A stretch of 64,000 nucleotides of DNA from Poriferisodalis sp965215815 (GCF_965215815.1 NZ_CBDCEO010000013.1:992001-1056000), one strand, 5' to 3'; shown: positions 34,711 to 43,983, counted from the first letter of the stretch. The notes: a model not told the origin generated them from the sequence alone. Program-made: numbers and translations.

Positions 34711-35374
34711 CACCAGGGCGTCGCCGCCGTCGAAGCCAAACTCGCCGCCCTCGTGAACGGCGACGACATCCGCCATCTATCTTCGCTCACTGGCAGTGGC
34801 ATATGCCGATTGGTATCCCAATTCAAGCGTTGGAGAAATCGAACCAAATCGCTTGAGCCTTCGCGTTTTTGTGGGATCGGGGGCTGCTGGGTTCGGCGGG
34901 CGGTGCATGTACCCGACGGCTTCGACTGCGTCGACGAGCTCGATGTGGACGCCGGCGTGGTTGCGGCGGCGAGACGTCGCCGGACTGTGAGCACCGTTGT
35001 GGCCCCGACGGCTGCGGACACTCAGGACGCCTTACAGCGCCCCGGGTGTCGGGCGCTCGGCCGGTGAGCGCTGCGGTGCAGGCGACAGCAGCGACGGGCG
35101 ACTCGACAACGAGCAGTGCCCACGGGGCCACGAGCAGTATCCAGCGGCGCGCCGGGTCGTCGTACATCCACAGCCTTGCTTCGGTCGTGCCGTCCGTCAA
35201 TCCGACCGGAGGCGCCGGTTCATCGCTGGCGCTGCGACGTCAGCAAGAGGCGCTGCGGGTGGGGGCAGCTTCGGTGCCGTCGGGGTGTCAAATCCCTACC
35301 CGACGGTCTGAGTCCCGCTGTCGGTCATGGCACTCCGCCGTGTCGTTGTGTCATGGCTTCGGACCGTGGCGACG
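34711..35374. other. 664-base stretch without a convincing gene
   Basis: Frames are open but none shows a recognisable protein. On the minus strand 35200-34823 reads a possible two-helix start (RRWILLVAPWALLVVESPVAAVACTAAL) and then a basic, frameshift-like tail, so it may be a decayed small membrane protein. Base composition is less GC-biased around 34790-34870. Otherwise nothing is seen. Confidence 0.4.
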
Positions 35375-36040
35375 TCAGTCCGGGATCGGCGGGTAGTCGG
35401 CTTCGGCGAGGCGCAGCGCTTCGGGCGGGCAGGTAACGAGGTGTTCGAGGTCGGCGCACTGGTCGGCGAACCATGCGAGGTCTTCGTCGATGGCGAGCAC
35501 GGCGGCTTTCGCATTCAGGATGTTTGCCGGTCCGAACAGGTCGGTTCCGTCGCAGGCGGCGATGAACTCGAAGTACGACGCCCGGAGTCCGACGGCGGGG
35601 GCGACATTGGCGGCCCGTGTCGTCGCGTGCGCATTGGCGGCAGCCACGTATCGGTCCCAGTTGGCGTCGGTCGGGGTGGCCTCGTAGGCATCGCCTGCTG
35701 CCCGCAACGCGTCGAGGGTCTCGTGGCTCGCCTCGATGGCCTCGTTGTAGGCGGTAACGAGCACCCCGTTGGCCGTGGACACTTCGTCGCAATTGGCCTC
35801 TCGCTGGGCGGGCGACAGGTAACGCTCAGCCGTCGTGGTGGCCGTCGATGTGGTGGTGGTCGTGGTCGTCGTTGGCGCGGCTGTTTCGAGTGCTGCTTCG
35901 AGGTCGGATTCGAGGTCAGCGATTCGGGCTTCGAGGTCGGCAGTGCGAGCGGCGGCGTTGTCGTCGCCCGAGGCGCATCCGGCGGCGAGCAGCACCACGG
36001 CACAGGCGACCGCGGCGAATGAGCGCGGGCGTGATGTCAT
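35375..36040 (-). CDS. putative lipoprotein with coiled-coil and Thr-rich linker
   Basis: 221 residues from ATG 36040. A signal sequence (RSFAAVACAVVLLAAGCAS) has a lipobox-like LAAGC, so it is probably membrane-anchored and exported. A short coiled-coil (ADLEARIADLESDLEAALE) and a poly-Thr stretch follow, then a helical domain with four Cys (CDEV, ACDG, QCAD, TCPP) that may form two disulfides. Function unknown. The upstream in-frame extension to 36118 has no signal-like character. Confidence 0.65.
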   Translation of the reverse strand: MTSRPRSFAAVACAVVLLAAGCASGDDNAAARTADLEARIADLESDLEAALETAAPTTTTTTTTSTATTTAERYLSPAQREANCDEVSTANGVLVTAYNEAIEASHETLDALRAAGDAYEATPTDANWDRYVAAANAHATTRAANVAPAVGLRASYFEFIAACDGTDLFGPANILNAKAAVLAIDEDLAWFADQCADLEHLVTCPPEALRLAEADYPPIPD

Positions 36041-36272
36041 CGCCTCGCAGCGTGGTGACGTGCCGTCGTGTCTGCCGGCGAGCGTCGTGTCATGGCTTTG
36101 GTCGTGTCTTCGAGACACTGGCGATGAGCACGAGCGTGAATGGTAGGACGCCGAGTGCTTCGGTGACGGTCATAGGGGGCGATGGGGTCTGTCAGAATCT
36201 GACAGACCCTGGGAAGCGGACGATGTCGAGCCTCGGCGCTCTGGTGCTTATGGCCGATCCTATTTCGGGATC

Positions 36273-36992
36273 TCAGAATGGTTCTTCGGTTGTTTCCGTG
36301 CGGGCAAGCGACGTACGAGCGAGTTCTAGCGATTTCCCTACCTGAGACCGCGGCAGCCCAAATGCGCGAGCCAAGTCTTGCAGCATCTTGAACTCGGCCT
36401 CATGAACCTCCCCGTCACACGCGGAGATGAAAGCTGCGGCCTGTAGCAATAGCTCCCGTCCCTGATTGTTCAAGGTTCCTGACAGCTGCCTCATTGATCT
36501 CATCGTCGCTAGGACATCGTCATCGGAGAACGCAGCTATGTCTTCGATCAAGTCGTCAAGACAGTAGGGGTACGGCAAGAAATCTTGTGCGATGACAATC
36601 AGGAACGCCGCTTCGTCTGGTGTGACCTCGCCGTCTGCCAACGAGATCGAAACCAGAAGGCGTCGAATGGCCTCCTCAGTCGTCGAATGAGCGGGAGCCT
36701 GAGTCAAACGCGGACTTGAGTCTTGTGGAGGGCGTCCCGCAACACCTGCAGAATTCGTCGGCGCCGGCACCGGACGCGAAGTCGTCAGTACCCCCTGGCT
36801 GTATGTGGAACCACAAGACCGGCACTCAATATAGGAACCCAGCTCGTCCAGAGGGATCAGTGGGATGAAGAACAGAGTGAACCATCTTCGTACCGAGACA
36901 TTTGAGTACCAACGCTTGTCACCGCACCGAGGGCAACGAAAAGAGCCGCTTGAGACGACGCGAGCGCGAGACTTCCATCCGAAGATGATCAC
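36273..36992 (-). CDS. zinc-ribbon and TerB-like domain protein
   Basis: 239 residues. The N-terminus has a zinc ribbon (CPRCGDKRWY ... ECRSCGSTY) with a short hydrophobic stretch RRWFTLFFIPLIPLDELG between the two Cys pairs, possibly membrane-associated. After a Pro-rich linker comes a helical domain, LLVSISLADGEVTPDEAAFL and AAAFISACDGEVHEAEFKML, with the DGE repeats of TerB (tellurite-resistance-type) domains. Such proteins occur in stress and defence contexts; exact role unknown. It lies alone near the end of the accessory block. Confidence 0.75.
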   Translation of the reverse strand: MIIFGWKSRARVVSSGSFRCPRCGDKRWYSNVSVRRWFTLFFIPLIPLDELGSYIECRSCGSTYSQGVLTTSRPVPAPTNSAGVAGRPPQDSSPRLTQAPAHSTTEEAIRRLLVSISLADGEVTPDEAAFLIVIAQDFLPYPYCLDDLIEDIAAFSDDDVLATMRSMRQLSGTLNNQGRELLLQAAAFISACDGEVHEAEFKMLQDLARAFGLPRSQVGKSLELARTSLARTETTEEPF

Positions 36993-37180
36993 AATTGCAT
37001 CCGCTCTGTCTCCAAATCGTCGATTTCCTGCCTGCGAAATCCGCGCGGTATCACTCGGGGTTTAGATACATGGCCAAACGTTCGAGGAGTGCATGTCGAG
37101 GCAGTTAGGACCCAAGAAACATGAGGCAATCTAATGCATAGCCTGAGCCAACTGGCTGACCGCGTCTAATCGGCGACGAG

Positions 37181-38467
37181 TCAGGAGTGGGTCGAGGAGG
37201 CGGCATCGGCGATGGAAGCGACGGCATCTTCGATGACGTCGGGTGTGTGTGCGAGGCCCACGAAGATCGCCTCGTAGGCACCGGGGGCGAACGCCACGCC
37301 ACGTGCGAGCAGCTCGGCGTGGAGTCGCGCGTAGGCCTGCTCGTCGGTGGTACGGGCATCGTCGTAGTCGACCGGCAACCAGCCCGGTTCGGGCCCTGCG
37401 CCGCAGTACAAGCCGAGGAGCGTGCCGACCTGGCAGACGGCAGCATCGAAGCCAGCGTCAGCCAGCGCGTCGCGCGCGCCGTCGGCGAACCGGCTGGCCC
37501 GCGCTTCCAGCTCTGCATAGGCCTCCGGCGTGAGCCGTTCGAGTGCCGTCAGTCCTGCTGCGGTCGCCAATGGGTTCCCCGAAAGCGTTCCTGCCTGGTA
37601 CACGGGACCGGTCGGTGCCAGCGTCTCCATGATCTCGGTACGTGCGCCGAGCGCGCCGATCGGCAAGCCGCCGCCGATGACCTTGCCGAAGCACGAAATA
37701 TCGGGCGTGACCCCGTACCGCTCGGCCGCGCCGCCCGGGCCGAGACGGAATCCGGTGATGACCTCGTCGAAGATCAGCAGCGCGCCCGCCTCGTTGCAGG
37801 CGTTCCGCAGGCCCTCCAGGAATCCCGGCGAAGGAGGCACCAGACCCATGTTCGCCGCCACCGGCTCGACCACGACCGCAGCAACCTGCTCGTCGAGTGC
37901 GGGCACGACGTTGTAGGGCGCAATCACCGTGTCGGCCACTGCGCTCGGCGGCACGCCGGCTGAGCCCGACAGGCCGAGCGTGGCGACACCGCTCCCGCCT
38001 GCGGCCAGCAGCGAATCAGCGTGACCGTGGTAGCAGCCGGCGAATTTGACGATGCGGGACCGATCGGTGAAACCGCGTGCCAGCCGCACAGCGGTCATGG
38101 TGGCCTCGGTTCCGCTGCTGGTCAGCCGTACCTGTTCCACACCTGGGGCCACACTGGCGATGTGCTCAGCCAGCGCTACCTCGCGCGCCGTGGGCGCTCC
38201 GTAGGAAGTGCCCTCCGCCGCGGCAGATGCCACCGCTTCGGTGACCGCCGGATCGGCATGGCCGAGAATGATCGCCCCGTAGGACTGCACGAAGTCGATG
38301 TACCGCCGACCCTCTGCATCGGTCACGTACGGCCCGCTGGCCGATGCCACGAAGTAGGGCGTGCCGCCGACGGACCCGAAGGCACGAACCGGTGAGTTGA
38401 CGCCGCCCGGAATGACGCGCCGGGCCGCGTCGAACAACCCGGCGTTCGTTGGATGCGGGTCCGTCAC
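37181..38467 (-). CDS. hemL: glutamate-1-semialdehyde 2,1-aminomutase (copy 2, in hem cluster)
   Basis: 428 residues from GTG 38467. PLP Lys in SCFGKVIGGGLPIGA; SSGTEATMTAVRLARG and CYHGHADSLLAAGGSG intact. Last gene of the hemA-hemC-hemD-hemL series on the minus strand, 28 bases after hemD, so it is the likely housekeeping copy. The truncated piece at 21072 is most like this copy. Produces 5-aminolevulinate from the product of HemA. Confidence 0.94.
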   Translation of the reverse strand: MTDPHPTNAGLFDAARRVIPGGVNSPVRAFGSVGGTPYFVASASGPYVTDAEGRRYIDFVQSYGAIILGHADPAVTEAVASAAAEGTSYGAPTAREVALAEHIASVAPGVEQVRLTSSGTEATMTAVRLARGFTDRSRIVKFAGCYHGHADSLLAAGGSGVATLGLSGSAGVPPSAVADTVIAPYNVVPALDEQVAAVVVEPVAANMGLVPPSPGFLEGLRNACNEAGALLIFDEVITGFRLGPGGAAERYGVTPDISCFGKVIGGGLPIGALGARTEIMETLAPTGPVYQAGTLSGNPLATAAGLTALERLTPEAYAELEARASRFADGARDALADAGFDAAVCQVGTLLGLYCGAGPEPGWLPVDYDDARTTDEQAYARLHAELLARGVAFAPGAYEAIFVGLAHTPDVIEDAVASIADAASSTHS

Positions 38468-38495
38468 GGCTCGCAGCGTAGGGGTGCCGGCGCAC

Positions 38496-39284
38496 TCACG
38501 AGCTCGCCGGATGCTCACCAGCGCGCAGGGCCGCCGCGACTGCTTCGACGAGACCTTCGTTGGAGGGACGGCTGGCGACGGCCGCCACCGACAGACCGGA
38601 TTCGACGCACGCAGCGGCCGTGGTATCGCCGATGCAGACCACCTTGCCGCGGACCCCTCGCTCGCCGATCTGGCTCAGATGGCCCCCCACCGCGGACGGC
38701 GAAGCGAAGATCACGGCATCCGCGGCAGCCACATCGGCAATGAGATGGTCTGACAGCGTGGGCGTGACCGTGCGGTACGCGCTGACTGCGTCCACGGTCC
38801 AGCCGCGTGCTCGCAGGCCGTCGACGAGTTCGGGGCGGGCCTGCGCAGAGTGCGGCACAAAGCACGCGTCGCCCGGTCGTGGATCGCCGAAGGCCTCGGC
38901 GAGGCCGACTGCGTCGTTCCGGTCGGGCACGAGGTTGGCCGGTCGGTCCAACTCGGCCTCGACGCGGGCTGCCGTGGCAGGACCGACGGCCGCGACGCGG
39001 ATGCGTGCGAAGCGGCGGCGCACCCCGCGACGGTCGGCGCGTGCGAGCGTTGCCGCGACCGCGTTGGGCGATGTGAACGCAACCCAGCTGAACTGTTCGA
39101 GCCGCAGCAGGGCATCGTCGAGCGGTTGGCCCCCGTCCAACGGCGGCACCACTGCTATGGCTGGGGCAACCACCGGACGGGCGCCGTGACGGCGAAGGGC
39201 TTCAACCAACCCGCTGGCCTGGTGCGACGCCCGCGTCACGACGACCGTGCGGTCGGTCAACACGTCGAGGCGCTTCTCAGGCAC
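38496..39284 (-). CDS. hemD: uroporphyrinogen-III synthase (copy 2, in hem cluster)
   Basis: 262 residues from GTG 39284, which overlaps the hemC stop by 8 bases; a second GTG at 39263 is possible. HemD family features are weak by nature, but TVVVTRASHQASGLVEAL, VAFTSPNAVAATL, VAAVGPATAARVEAEL and IFASPSAVGGHL fit the two-lobed synthase. The central part is almost identical to the copy at 29616. Confidence 0.9.
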   Translation of the reverse strand: MPEKRLDVLTDRTVVVTRASHQASGLVEALRRHGARPVVAPAIAVVPPLDGGQPLDDALLRLEQFSWVAFTSPNAVAATLARADRRGVRRRFARIRVAAVGPATAARVEAELDRPANLVPDRNDAVGLAEAFGDPRPGDACFVPHSAQARPELVDGLRARGWTVDAVSAYRTVTPTLSDHLIADVAAADAVIFASPSAVGGHLSQIGERGVRGKVVCIGDTTAAACVESGLSVAAVASRPSNEGLVEAVAAALRAGEHPASS

Positions 39285-40164
39285 CGCTTGTCCCCGTCCG
39301 AGCGAGTAGCTCGCGTGCGAGCGCCTCGCCGAGCGCCTCGCCGTCGAGGTCATTGCCAGAGGTGCGCGCAATCTCGGAATGATCGGGTGTTGCCAGCAGT
39401 GCCGTCATCTCGATGCTCCCGTCAGCGCCGGTGGTGGCGTAGGCCCCGGTGGGCAGCTCGCAACCGCCGCCGAGCGTTCGCAGAAAGGAGCGTTCTGCAT
39501 GCACGCATCGTGTCGTGATCTGGTCGATGATCCCCGCAACTGCGGCTGCGGTTACAGCGTCGCCGTCCCGATGCTCGATTGCGATGGCGGCCTGGCCAAC
39601 CTGGGGCACGAACTCATCGGGACTGAATCGCTGCGCAATACGGTGTGACTCGCCGAGACGCTCCAGCGCCACTGCGGCCACGATCACGGCGTCGATGTCT
39701 GGATTCTCCGCGGCCGCGATGCGGCGGGCCATGTTCCCGCGCAGGCCGGCGAAGCGCAGATCGGGCCGCAGCGCGGCCAGTTGGCACTCGCGTCGCTGTG
39801 ATCCGGTCGCCACGACTCCCCCTCGGGGAATCGCGTCGAGAGCCAGACCCACGAGCGCATCGCGCACGTCGCCTCGGCCAAGACAGCCCGCCAGCGTCAA
39901 GCCCGGGGTCGGCTCTGAGCGCATGTCCTTCGCACTGTGCACCGCCACGTCGGCCCGCCCGTCAAGCACCGCCGTCTGCACCTCGGTCACAAAGACACCC
40001 TGACCGGACATCTGCGAGATTGGTGTGGACAGATCCAGATCGCCGCTCGTCGAGACCGGCACGAGCTCGATGTCGGAAGGGGATGATCCGGCTGCCGCCA
40101 GCGCTGTCGCGACGGCGCGCGCTTGCCACAGTGCCAGCGGGCTCGATCGTGTCGCGATCCTCAC
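39277..40164 (-). CDS. hemC: hydroxymethylbilane synthase
   Basis: Polymerises four porphobilinogens to hydroxymethylbilane. 295 residues: start RIATRSSPLALWQA, VAVHSAKDM with catalytic Asp, RGDVRDALVG, GLRGNMARR, and the dipyrromethane-cofactor Cys in LGGGCELPTGAY. Follows hemA by 11 bases and overlaps hemD. ALA dehydratase (hemB) was not seen in the window. Confidence 0.96.
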   Translation of the reverse strand: MRIATRSSPLALWQARAVATALAAAGSSPSDIELVPVSTSGDLDLSTPISQMSGQGVFVTEVQTAVLDGRADVAVHSAKDMRSEPTPGLTLAGCLGRGDVRDALVGLALDAIPRGGVVATGSQRRECQLAALRPDLRFAGLRGNMARRIAAAENPDIDAVIVAAVALERLGESHRIAQRFSPDEFVPQVGQAAIAIEHRDGDAVTAAAVAGIIDQITTRCVHAERSFLRTLGGGCELPTGAYATTGADGSIEMTALLATPDHSEIARTSGNDLDGEALGEALARELLARTGTSGA

Positions 40165-40175
40165 GCTGCCAGGTT

Positions 40176-41435
40176 CTACAGATCGAACAGGTCGCGCACC
40201 GAGTCGGCGAGCCTGTCGCCCTTGGCCTTGCCCGCCGCCGACCGCAGGGCGACGGTGGGCTGATGCAGCAGCTTGTTGACGAGCGCCGTTGTCGCACGTT
40301 CGAGCGCTTCGCGAGCGTCGTCGTCGATTTCGGGGTGCGCGGCCAGCGCACGTTCGATTTCCCGTTGGCGCACCGCTTCGGCCTTGCCGCGCAGCGATTC
40401 GATGAGCGGTGCCATCTCTCGGGCGGTGCGGTCTCCCGAGAAGCGCTCCGTCTCGGCGGCCAGGATGGACTCGACCGCCGCCACCTCCGCTTGGCGGCCG
40501 GTCTGGCCCGCGTCGGCGAAGCGTGACAGGTCGTCCATGTCGAGCAGGGTGACACCCGGAATGCGAGCCACGGCCGGGTCGACATCGCGTGGCACGGCAA
40601 TGTCAACGATGAGCAGGGGGCGTCCGGCACGTCGCTCGATGACCTCTCCCACGCTGGCGTGGTCGACGATGACCGACGTCGCGCCGGTCGAGGTCAGCAG
40701 CAGATCGACCTCGACGAGGGCGTCTTCAAGGTTCCCGAGCGGCAGGTGGTGGCCGCCGACACGCGTGGCCAGGGCCTCGGCGTGCGACGGGGTTCGATTT
40801 GCTACCTGCACCGCCGCCGGGCCCGCGGCTGCCACGGCAACGATCATGCCCTCGGCCATCTCGCCCGCACCCACGACGAGCACGCGGCAGCCCTCGAGCG
40901 TGCCGAGGTACTCGATGGCCATGCTCACCGCTGCGTGACTGACCGAAGCGGTGCCCCGTGCGATCCCGGTCTCGGTGCGTGCACGCTTGCCGGCGCTAAT
41001 GCCGTGACGAAAAAGCTGGTTGAGCACCGTGCCTGCAGTGCCCTCGGCACGCGCCGTGTCCCACGCAGTGCGCACCTGACCCAAGATCTCGTGCTCCCCG
41101 AGCACCGCCGACTCCAAGCCGCTGGCCACACGGAAGAGGTGCCGCGCTGCGTCGTCGTCATAGAGGACATAGAGATGGTCGGACAGCTCGGCGGGTGCCG
41201 CGCCCGACAGCGTGCAGAAGAAGTCGCGCAGCTCCCCGAAGGCCGCATGGAACTTCTCGGCAACGACGTACGCCTCGGTGCGGTTGCAGGTGGAAACCAC
41301 GACGGCTTCGCTGACGTTGGGGCAGCCCGCGAGATCGCCAAGTCGTTTCGGCACGTCGGCGGTGGCAACCGTGCACCGCTCCAACAATTCGAGCGGTGCG
41401 CTGCGGTGGCTCACGCCCATGACAACGATGGACAC
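40176..41435 (-). CDS. hemA: glutamyl-tRNA reductase
   Basis: First enzyme of the C5 pathway, reducing Glu-tRNA to glutamate-1-semialdehyde. 419 residues from GTG 41435 (VSIVVMGVSHRSAPLELLE). The catalytic Cys is in STCNRTEAY; LGEHEILGQVRTAW and the NADPH motif VLVVGAGEMAEGM are intact, and the C-terminal helices form the dimerisation domain. The open frame reaches 41489, but family alignment starts here. It heads the hem operon. Confidence 0.95.
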   Translation of the reverse strand: MSIVVMGVSHRSAPLELLERCTVATADVPKRLGDLAGCPNVSEAVVVSTCNRTEAYVVAEKFHAAFGELRDFFCTLSGAAPAELSDHLYVLYDDDAARHLFRVASGLESAVLGEHEILGQVRTAWDTARAEGTAGTVLNQLFRHGISAGKRARTETGIARGTASVSHAAVSMAIEYLGTLEGCRVLVVGAGEMAEGMIVAVAAAGPAAVQVANRTPSHAEALATRVGGHHLPLGNLEDALVEVDLLLTSTGATSVIVDHASVGEVIERRAGRPLLIVDIAVPRDVDPAVARIPGVTLLDMDDLSRFADAGQTGRQAEVAAVESILAAETERFSGDRTAREMAPLIESLRGKAEAVRQREIERALAAHPEIDDDAREALERATTALVNKLLHQPTVALRSAAGKAKGDRLADSVRDLFDL

Positions 41436-41543
41436 GAGGACTACCCCGGGGTCGGGAATGCGGCCCGCACAGTCTCGCCGATCAGACACCCCGTTTCCAC
41501 GCGATCGGGCAAATGTCGCGTAAGAAATATGGATCTGGGGCGC

Positions 41544-41633
41544 TCAGACAAAGAAGAAGACCAACCGGATCGTGGCCGTAAGCAGGATGAGTGCAGCGAG
41601 CATGGCCAGCACGAGGGCGGTGCGGGGTCTCAT
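41544..41633 (-). CDS. 29-residue membrane microprotein
   Basis: ATG at 41633-41631 overlaps the stop of the upstream adenosyltransferase-type gene (ATGA) and the frame ends at 41544. The product starts MRPRTALVLAMLAALILL and ends IRLVFFFV, one positively charged start followed by a single long hydrophobic helix. The coupling arrangement, equal to that used throughout this genome, argues for translation. No family recognised; too short for automatic gene finders. Confidence 0.5.
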   Translation of the reverse strand: MRPRTALVLAMLAALILLTATIRLVFFFV

Positions 41634-42454
41634 GTCAACCTGCGCAGACGCACTTCGGTTCCCACATCGAAGCCGAGATGGTGTGCGCTCCCGCCCGCGA
41701 CGGTGAACTCGAGCAGGCCGTAGGGATCATCCGACAGTGCAAGGCTGCCCGTGCCTGCCGAGCCCGGCTCAGCCAGCTGGACCGATTGGGAGTTGGCCGA
41801 CGCCGAAACCCCGACGCTGGCGCTGGCAGTCCATTCCGCGACGATCTGCTGGCCGAGGGGTGCCAGCGTGTCGCGGTCCACGTTGAGCTGCACCGTGCCC
41901 CAGCGCGTCACCGCGAGGACCTCTGCGGCCACCGAGCCGTCGTCGGAGATGCGTGGCACGGCGACCAGCGAGGGCAGCAACGACGCCGGGTCGACCGGTG
42001 ATCCCAGCGCCTCGATGGGCTCACCTGCTGCGAGCCGGCCCGCTGCGGGTGCAAGCACGTCACGGGCCGGATGCAGCACCGCTTGGTGATCCGCGTCGCC
42101 GCCATCGGATATCCGGACCGCTGCGTCCGCGCCACCCACCGCTGCTGTGGCTCCAGCCAGCACGCCATTGTCCGGGCCGACCAGCATCGACTGTCCGCCG
42201 CCGACCGATACCGCAATTGCGGGTCGATCCAACCGCCGACCCACCGATGCCAGCACAATGCCCGGGGCGAGATGCTGCACGCTGCGCACCAGCATCAACG
42301 CTGCCGTGCGCGTGTCGCCCGGGTCGATCTCGTGGCACAAGTCGATGACAGCCGCGTGAGGCGCGGCCTGGCGCAGGATCGAATGGATGACGCCCACCGA
42401 GTCGTCTGCGGTGCCCAGGTCGCTCACGCAGGTGACGGTGTCGAAGCCCGTCAT
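41630..42454 (-). CDS. SAM hydroxide adenosyltransferase family protein (DUF62)
   Basis: 274 residues from ATG 42454. Family features: start FDTVTCVSDLGTADDSVGV with the conserved Asp, IDLCHEIDPGDTRTAALML, and LVGPDNGVLAGA. Members hydrolyse S-adenosylmethionine to adenosine and methionine, relatives being the fluorinases/chlorinases. C-terminal beta domain present. It starts 31 bases after proC and probably shares its transcript. Confidence 0.85.
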   Translation of the reverse strand: MTGFDTVTCVSDLGTADDSVGVIHSILRQAAPHAAVIDLCHEIDPGDTRTAALMLVRSVQHLAPGIVLASVGRRLDRPAIAVSVGGGQSMLVGPDNGVLAGATAAVGGADAAVRISDGGDADHQAVLHPARDVLAPAAGRLAAGEPIEALGSPVDPASLLPSLVAVPRISDDGSVAAEVLAVTRWGTVQLNVDRDTLAPLGQQIVAEWTASASVGVSASANSQSVQLAEPGSAGTGSLALSDDPYGLLEFTVAGGSAHHLGFDVGTEVRLRRLT

Positions 42455-42485
42455 GTCGAGTCGCCGGTCCTCGTTCGGCCTTCGC

Positions 42486-43277
42486 TCAGGCTTTGCCGAG
42501 TTCGGCCGACCGGCGGGTCGCGGCCTCGACGGCCGCAGCAAATGCGGCCCGTACGCCATGGCGTTCCAGTTCTCGGAGCCCGGCCGCAGTCGTGCCGCCA
42601 GGCGAGGTCACGTCGGCCCGCAGGTCGGCAGGCGAACGGCCTTCGGCCAGCAACGTCGCGGCGCCCAGCAAGGTCTGGTTGGCCAGTTCGGCCGCCACCG
42701 GGCGGGTCAGGCCCATGAGCACGCCCGCTTCGATCATCGCCTCGGCGACAAGGAACACGTACGCCGGACCGGAGCCCGACAGGCCGGTGACAGCGTCCAT
42801 CAAGTGCTCGGAAACTCGCACGACGCTGCCCACCGAACCGAGGATCTCGCTGGCCCATGCGAAGTCCGCATCGGTTGCCTGGTCGTTTCCGCAGATTGCC
42901 GCCGCACCTTGCGACACCAGCGCAGGCGTATTGGGCATCGCACGCACGATGGGGGTGCCGCTGCCAGCAGCACTGCCGAGTGTTGTCAGCGTCACTCCGG
43001 CGGCAATCGAGAGGATGCGGTCGGTGCCCGCGGCAGTGACGGCACCCGCGACAGCCGGGATCACGTCGGGCTTGGTTGCCAGAATGGCGCCGGTTGAAGC
43101 CACGACGTCGTCTGAGGTCGACACGCCGTAGCGACCGGCCAGTTCATCCCGGCGAGCCGAGATCGGTTCGCTCACGCAGATGCTCTCGGCGTTGCGACCG
43201 GCCGCGAGCATTCCGCCCAGCAGCGCCTCGCCCATCTTGCCGCCGCCCACGATCAGCAGTTCGACCACCTCAGCCAT
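42486..43277 (-). CDS. proC: pyrroline-5-carboxylate reductase
   Basis: NADPH-dependent last step of proline synthesis; 263 residues from ATG 43277. The Rossmann start is ELLIVGGGKMGEALLGGML, RAMPNTPALVSQGAAA is the conserved central motif, and the substrate-binding TGLSGSGPAYVFLVAEAMIEAG and TSPGGTTAAGLRELE follow. Upstream frame to 43391 is unsupported. Confidence 0.95.
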   Translation of the reverse strand: MAEVVELLIVGGGKMGEALLGGMLAAGRNAESICVSEPISARRDELAGRYGVSTSDDVVASTGAILATKPDVIPAVAGAVTAAGTDRILSIAAGVTLTTLGSAAGSGTPIVRAMPNTPALVSQGAAAICGNDQATDADFAWASEILGSVGSVVRVSEHLMDAVTGLSGSGPAYVFLVAEAMIEAGVLMGLTRPVAAELANQTLLGAATLLAEGRSPADLRADVTSPGGTTAAGLRELERHGVRAAFAAAVEAATRRSAELGKA

Positions 43278-43393
43278 GCGGTCACGGTACCGGACCGCAT
43301 CCGAACCTCTTCCGCCGATGTTTCCGATGTCGTCAGCATCGAATGTCGGGCTCAGGCGATCTCCGGGATCTCGCGAGGGGCCTGAACACACGG

Positions 43394-43455
43394 TGCCGGG
43401 GCACTCGCCGTGAGTGGGGCACTTCCCTGCATGCCTGCTGGCGAATGCCCCGGCA
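43394..43455. repeat. 16-bp inverted repeat upstream of proC
   Basis: TGCCGGGGCACTCGCC at 43394-43409 pairs with GGCGAATGCCCCGGCA at 43440-43455 with one mismatch; the loop is 30 bases. It lies in the 229-base gap between the YbjN-like gene and proC. It could end transcription of the former or form a structured leader for proC. No U-run follows. Confidence 0.6.
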
Positions 43456-43506
43456 GGGGCTGAATCAATCAGAAGACAATGAAAGTTGTCAAATGAATTT
43501 CAGGAT

Positions 43507-43983
43507 CTACTTCCCGAAGCCCAAGCGAAGCAGCGTCGTGAAGTCGCGCTCGATGTACGCCCAGAGCGATCCGACGATCCGATCCAATTCGTCCTCGTCG
43601 ACGCAGTGGGTCAGCAGCTCTCCCGTCAGGTACAGCGCATCTTCGGGACCGATGCCGTACTGGGCGCCCACCAGCGCGTAGTTGCGGCGCAGGACGAAGT
43701 CGGCCACCTGCTCGGGTCGCTGCGGGGGTGCTGGGAGCACGTAGGACTCATAGGTCAACGTGCGTTGGCGCAGCGTCAGCCATATGGCAATGACGTCGCG
43801 GGACTCCCCCGCCAAGCGCACATACCAGCGGCGCGGCACTGCATCGTCTCGGGTCACGTCAATCAACATGGGGCGCTCGTCGGGAGCGCCTTCGGCCTGT
43901 GAGCGAGCCCACTGCGCCAACCAGGCATCCATGCGAGCTTCGAGCTGATCGAGTTCGGCGTCGGTGGCCGGGCGACGTGTCAT
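43507..43983 (-). CDS. YbjN-domain (type III secretion chaperone-like fold) protein
   Basis: 158 residues from ATG 43983. The pattern RRWYVRLAGESRDVIAIWLTLRQRTLTYESYVLP and the Asn-Tyr-rich NYALVGAQYGIGPEDALYL fit the actinobacterial YbjN-like family (each quoted in part: YVRLAGESRDVIAIWL; RNYALVGAQYGI). Function is not established. In actinobacteria such genes are often next to mshA, as here, 19 bases away. Confidence 0.75.
   Translation of the reverse strand: MTRRPATDAELDQLEARMDAWLAQWARSQAEGAPDERPMLIDVTRDDAVPRRWYVRLAGESRDVIAIWLTLRQRTLTYESYVLPAPPQRPEQVADFVLRRNYALVGAQYGIGPEDALYLTGELLTHCVDEDELDRIVGSLWAYIERDFTTLLRLGFGK

Larger units (their letters stand above)
18303..37180. other. accessory gene block (putative genomic island)
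   Basis: Between the flavoprotein gene and the hemL-hemA cluster the gene content changes to toxin-antitoxin pairs, ATPases, helicases, a surface protein, broken genes and second copies of heme genes. It includes two truncated repeats of the flavoprotein 3' end and a truncated hemL piece, and several modules occur twice. No integrase, transposase or att site was recognised, so the mechanism is open. Confidence 0.65.

Noticed and set aside
18303..37180. Prophage
   Set aside because: No capsid, tail, terminase, portal or integrase gene can be recognised.
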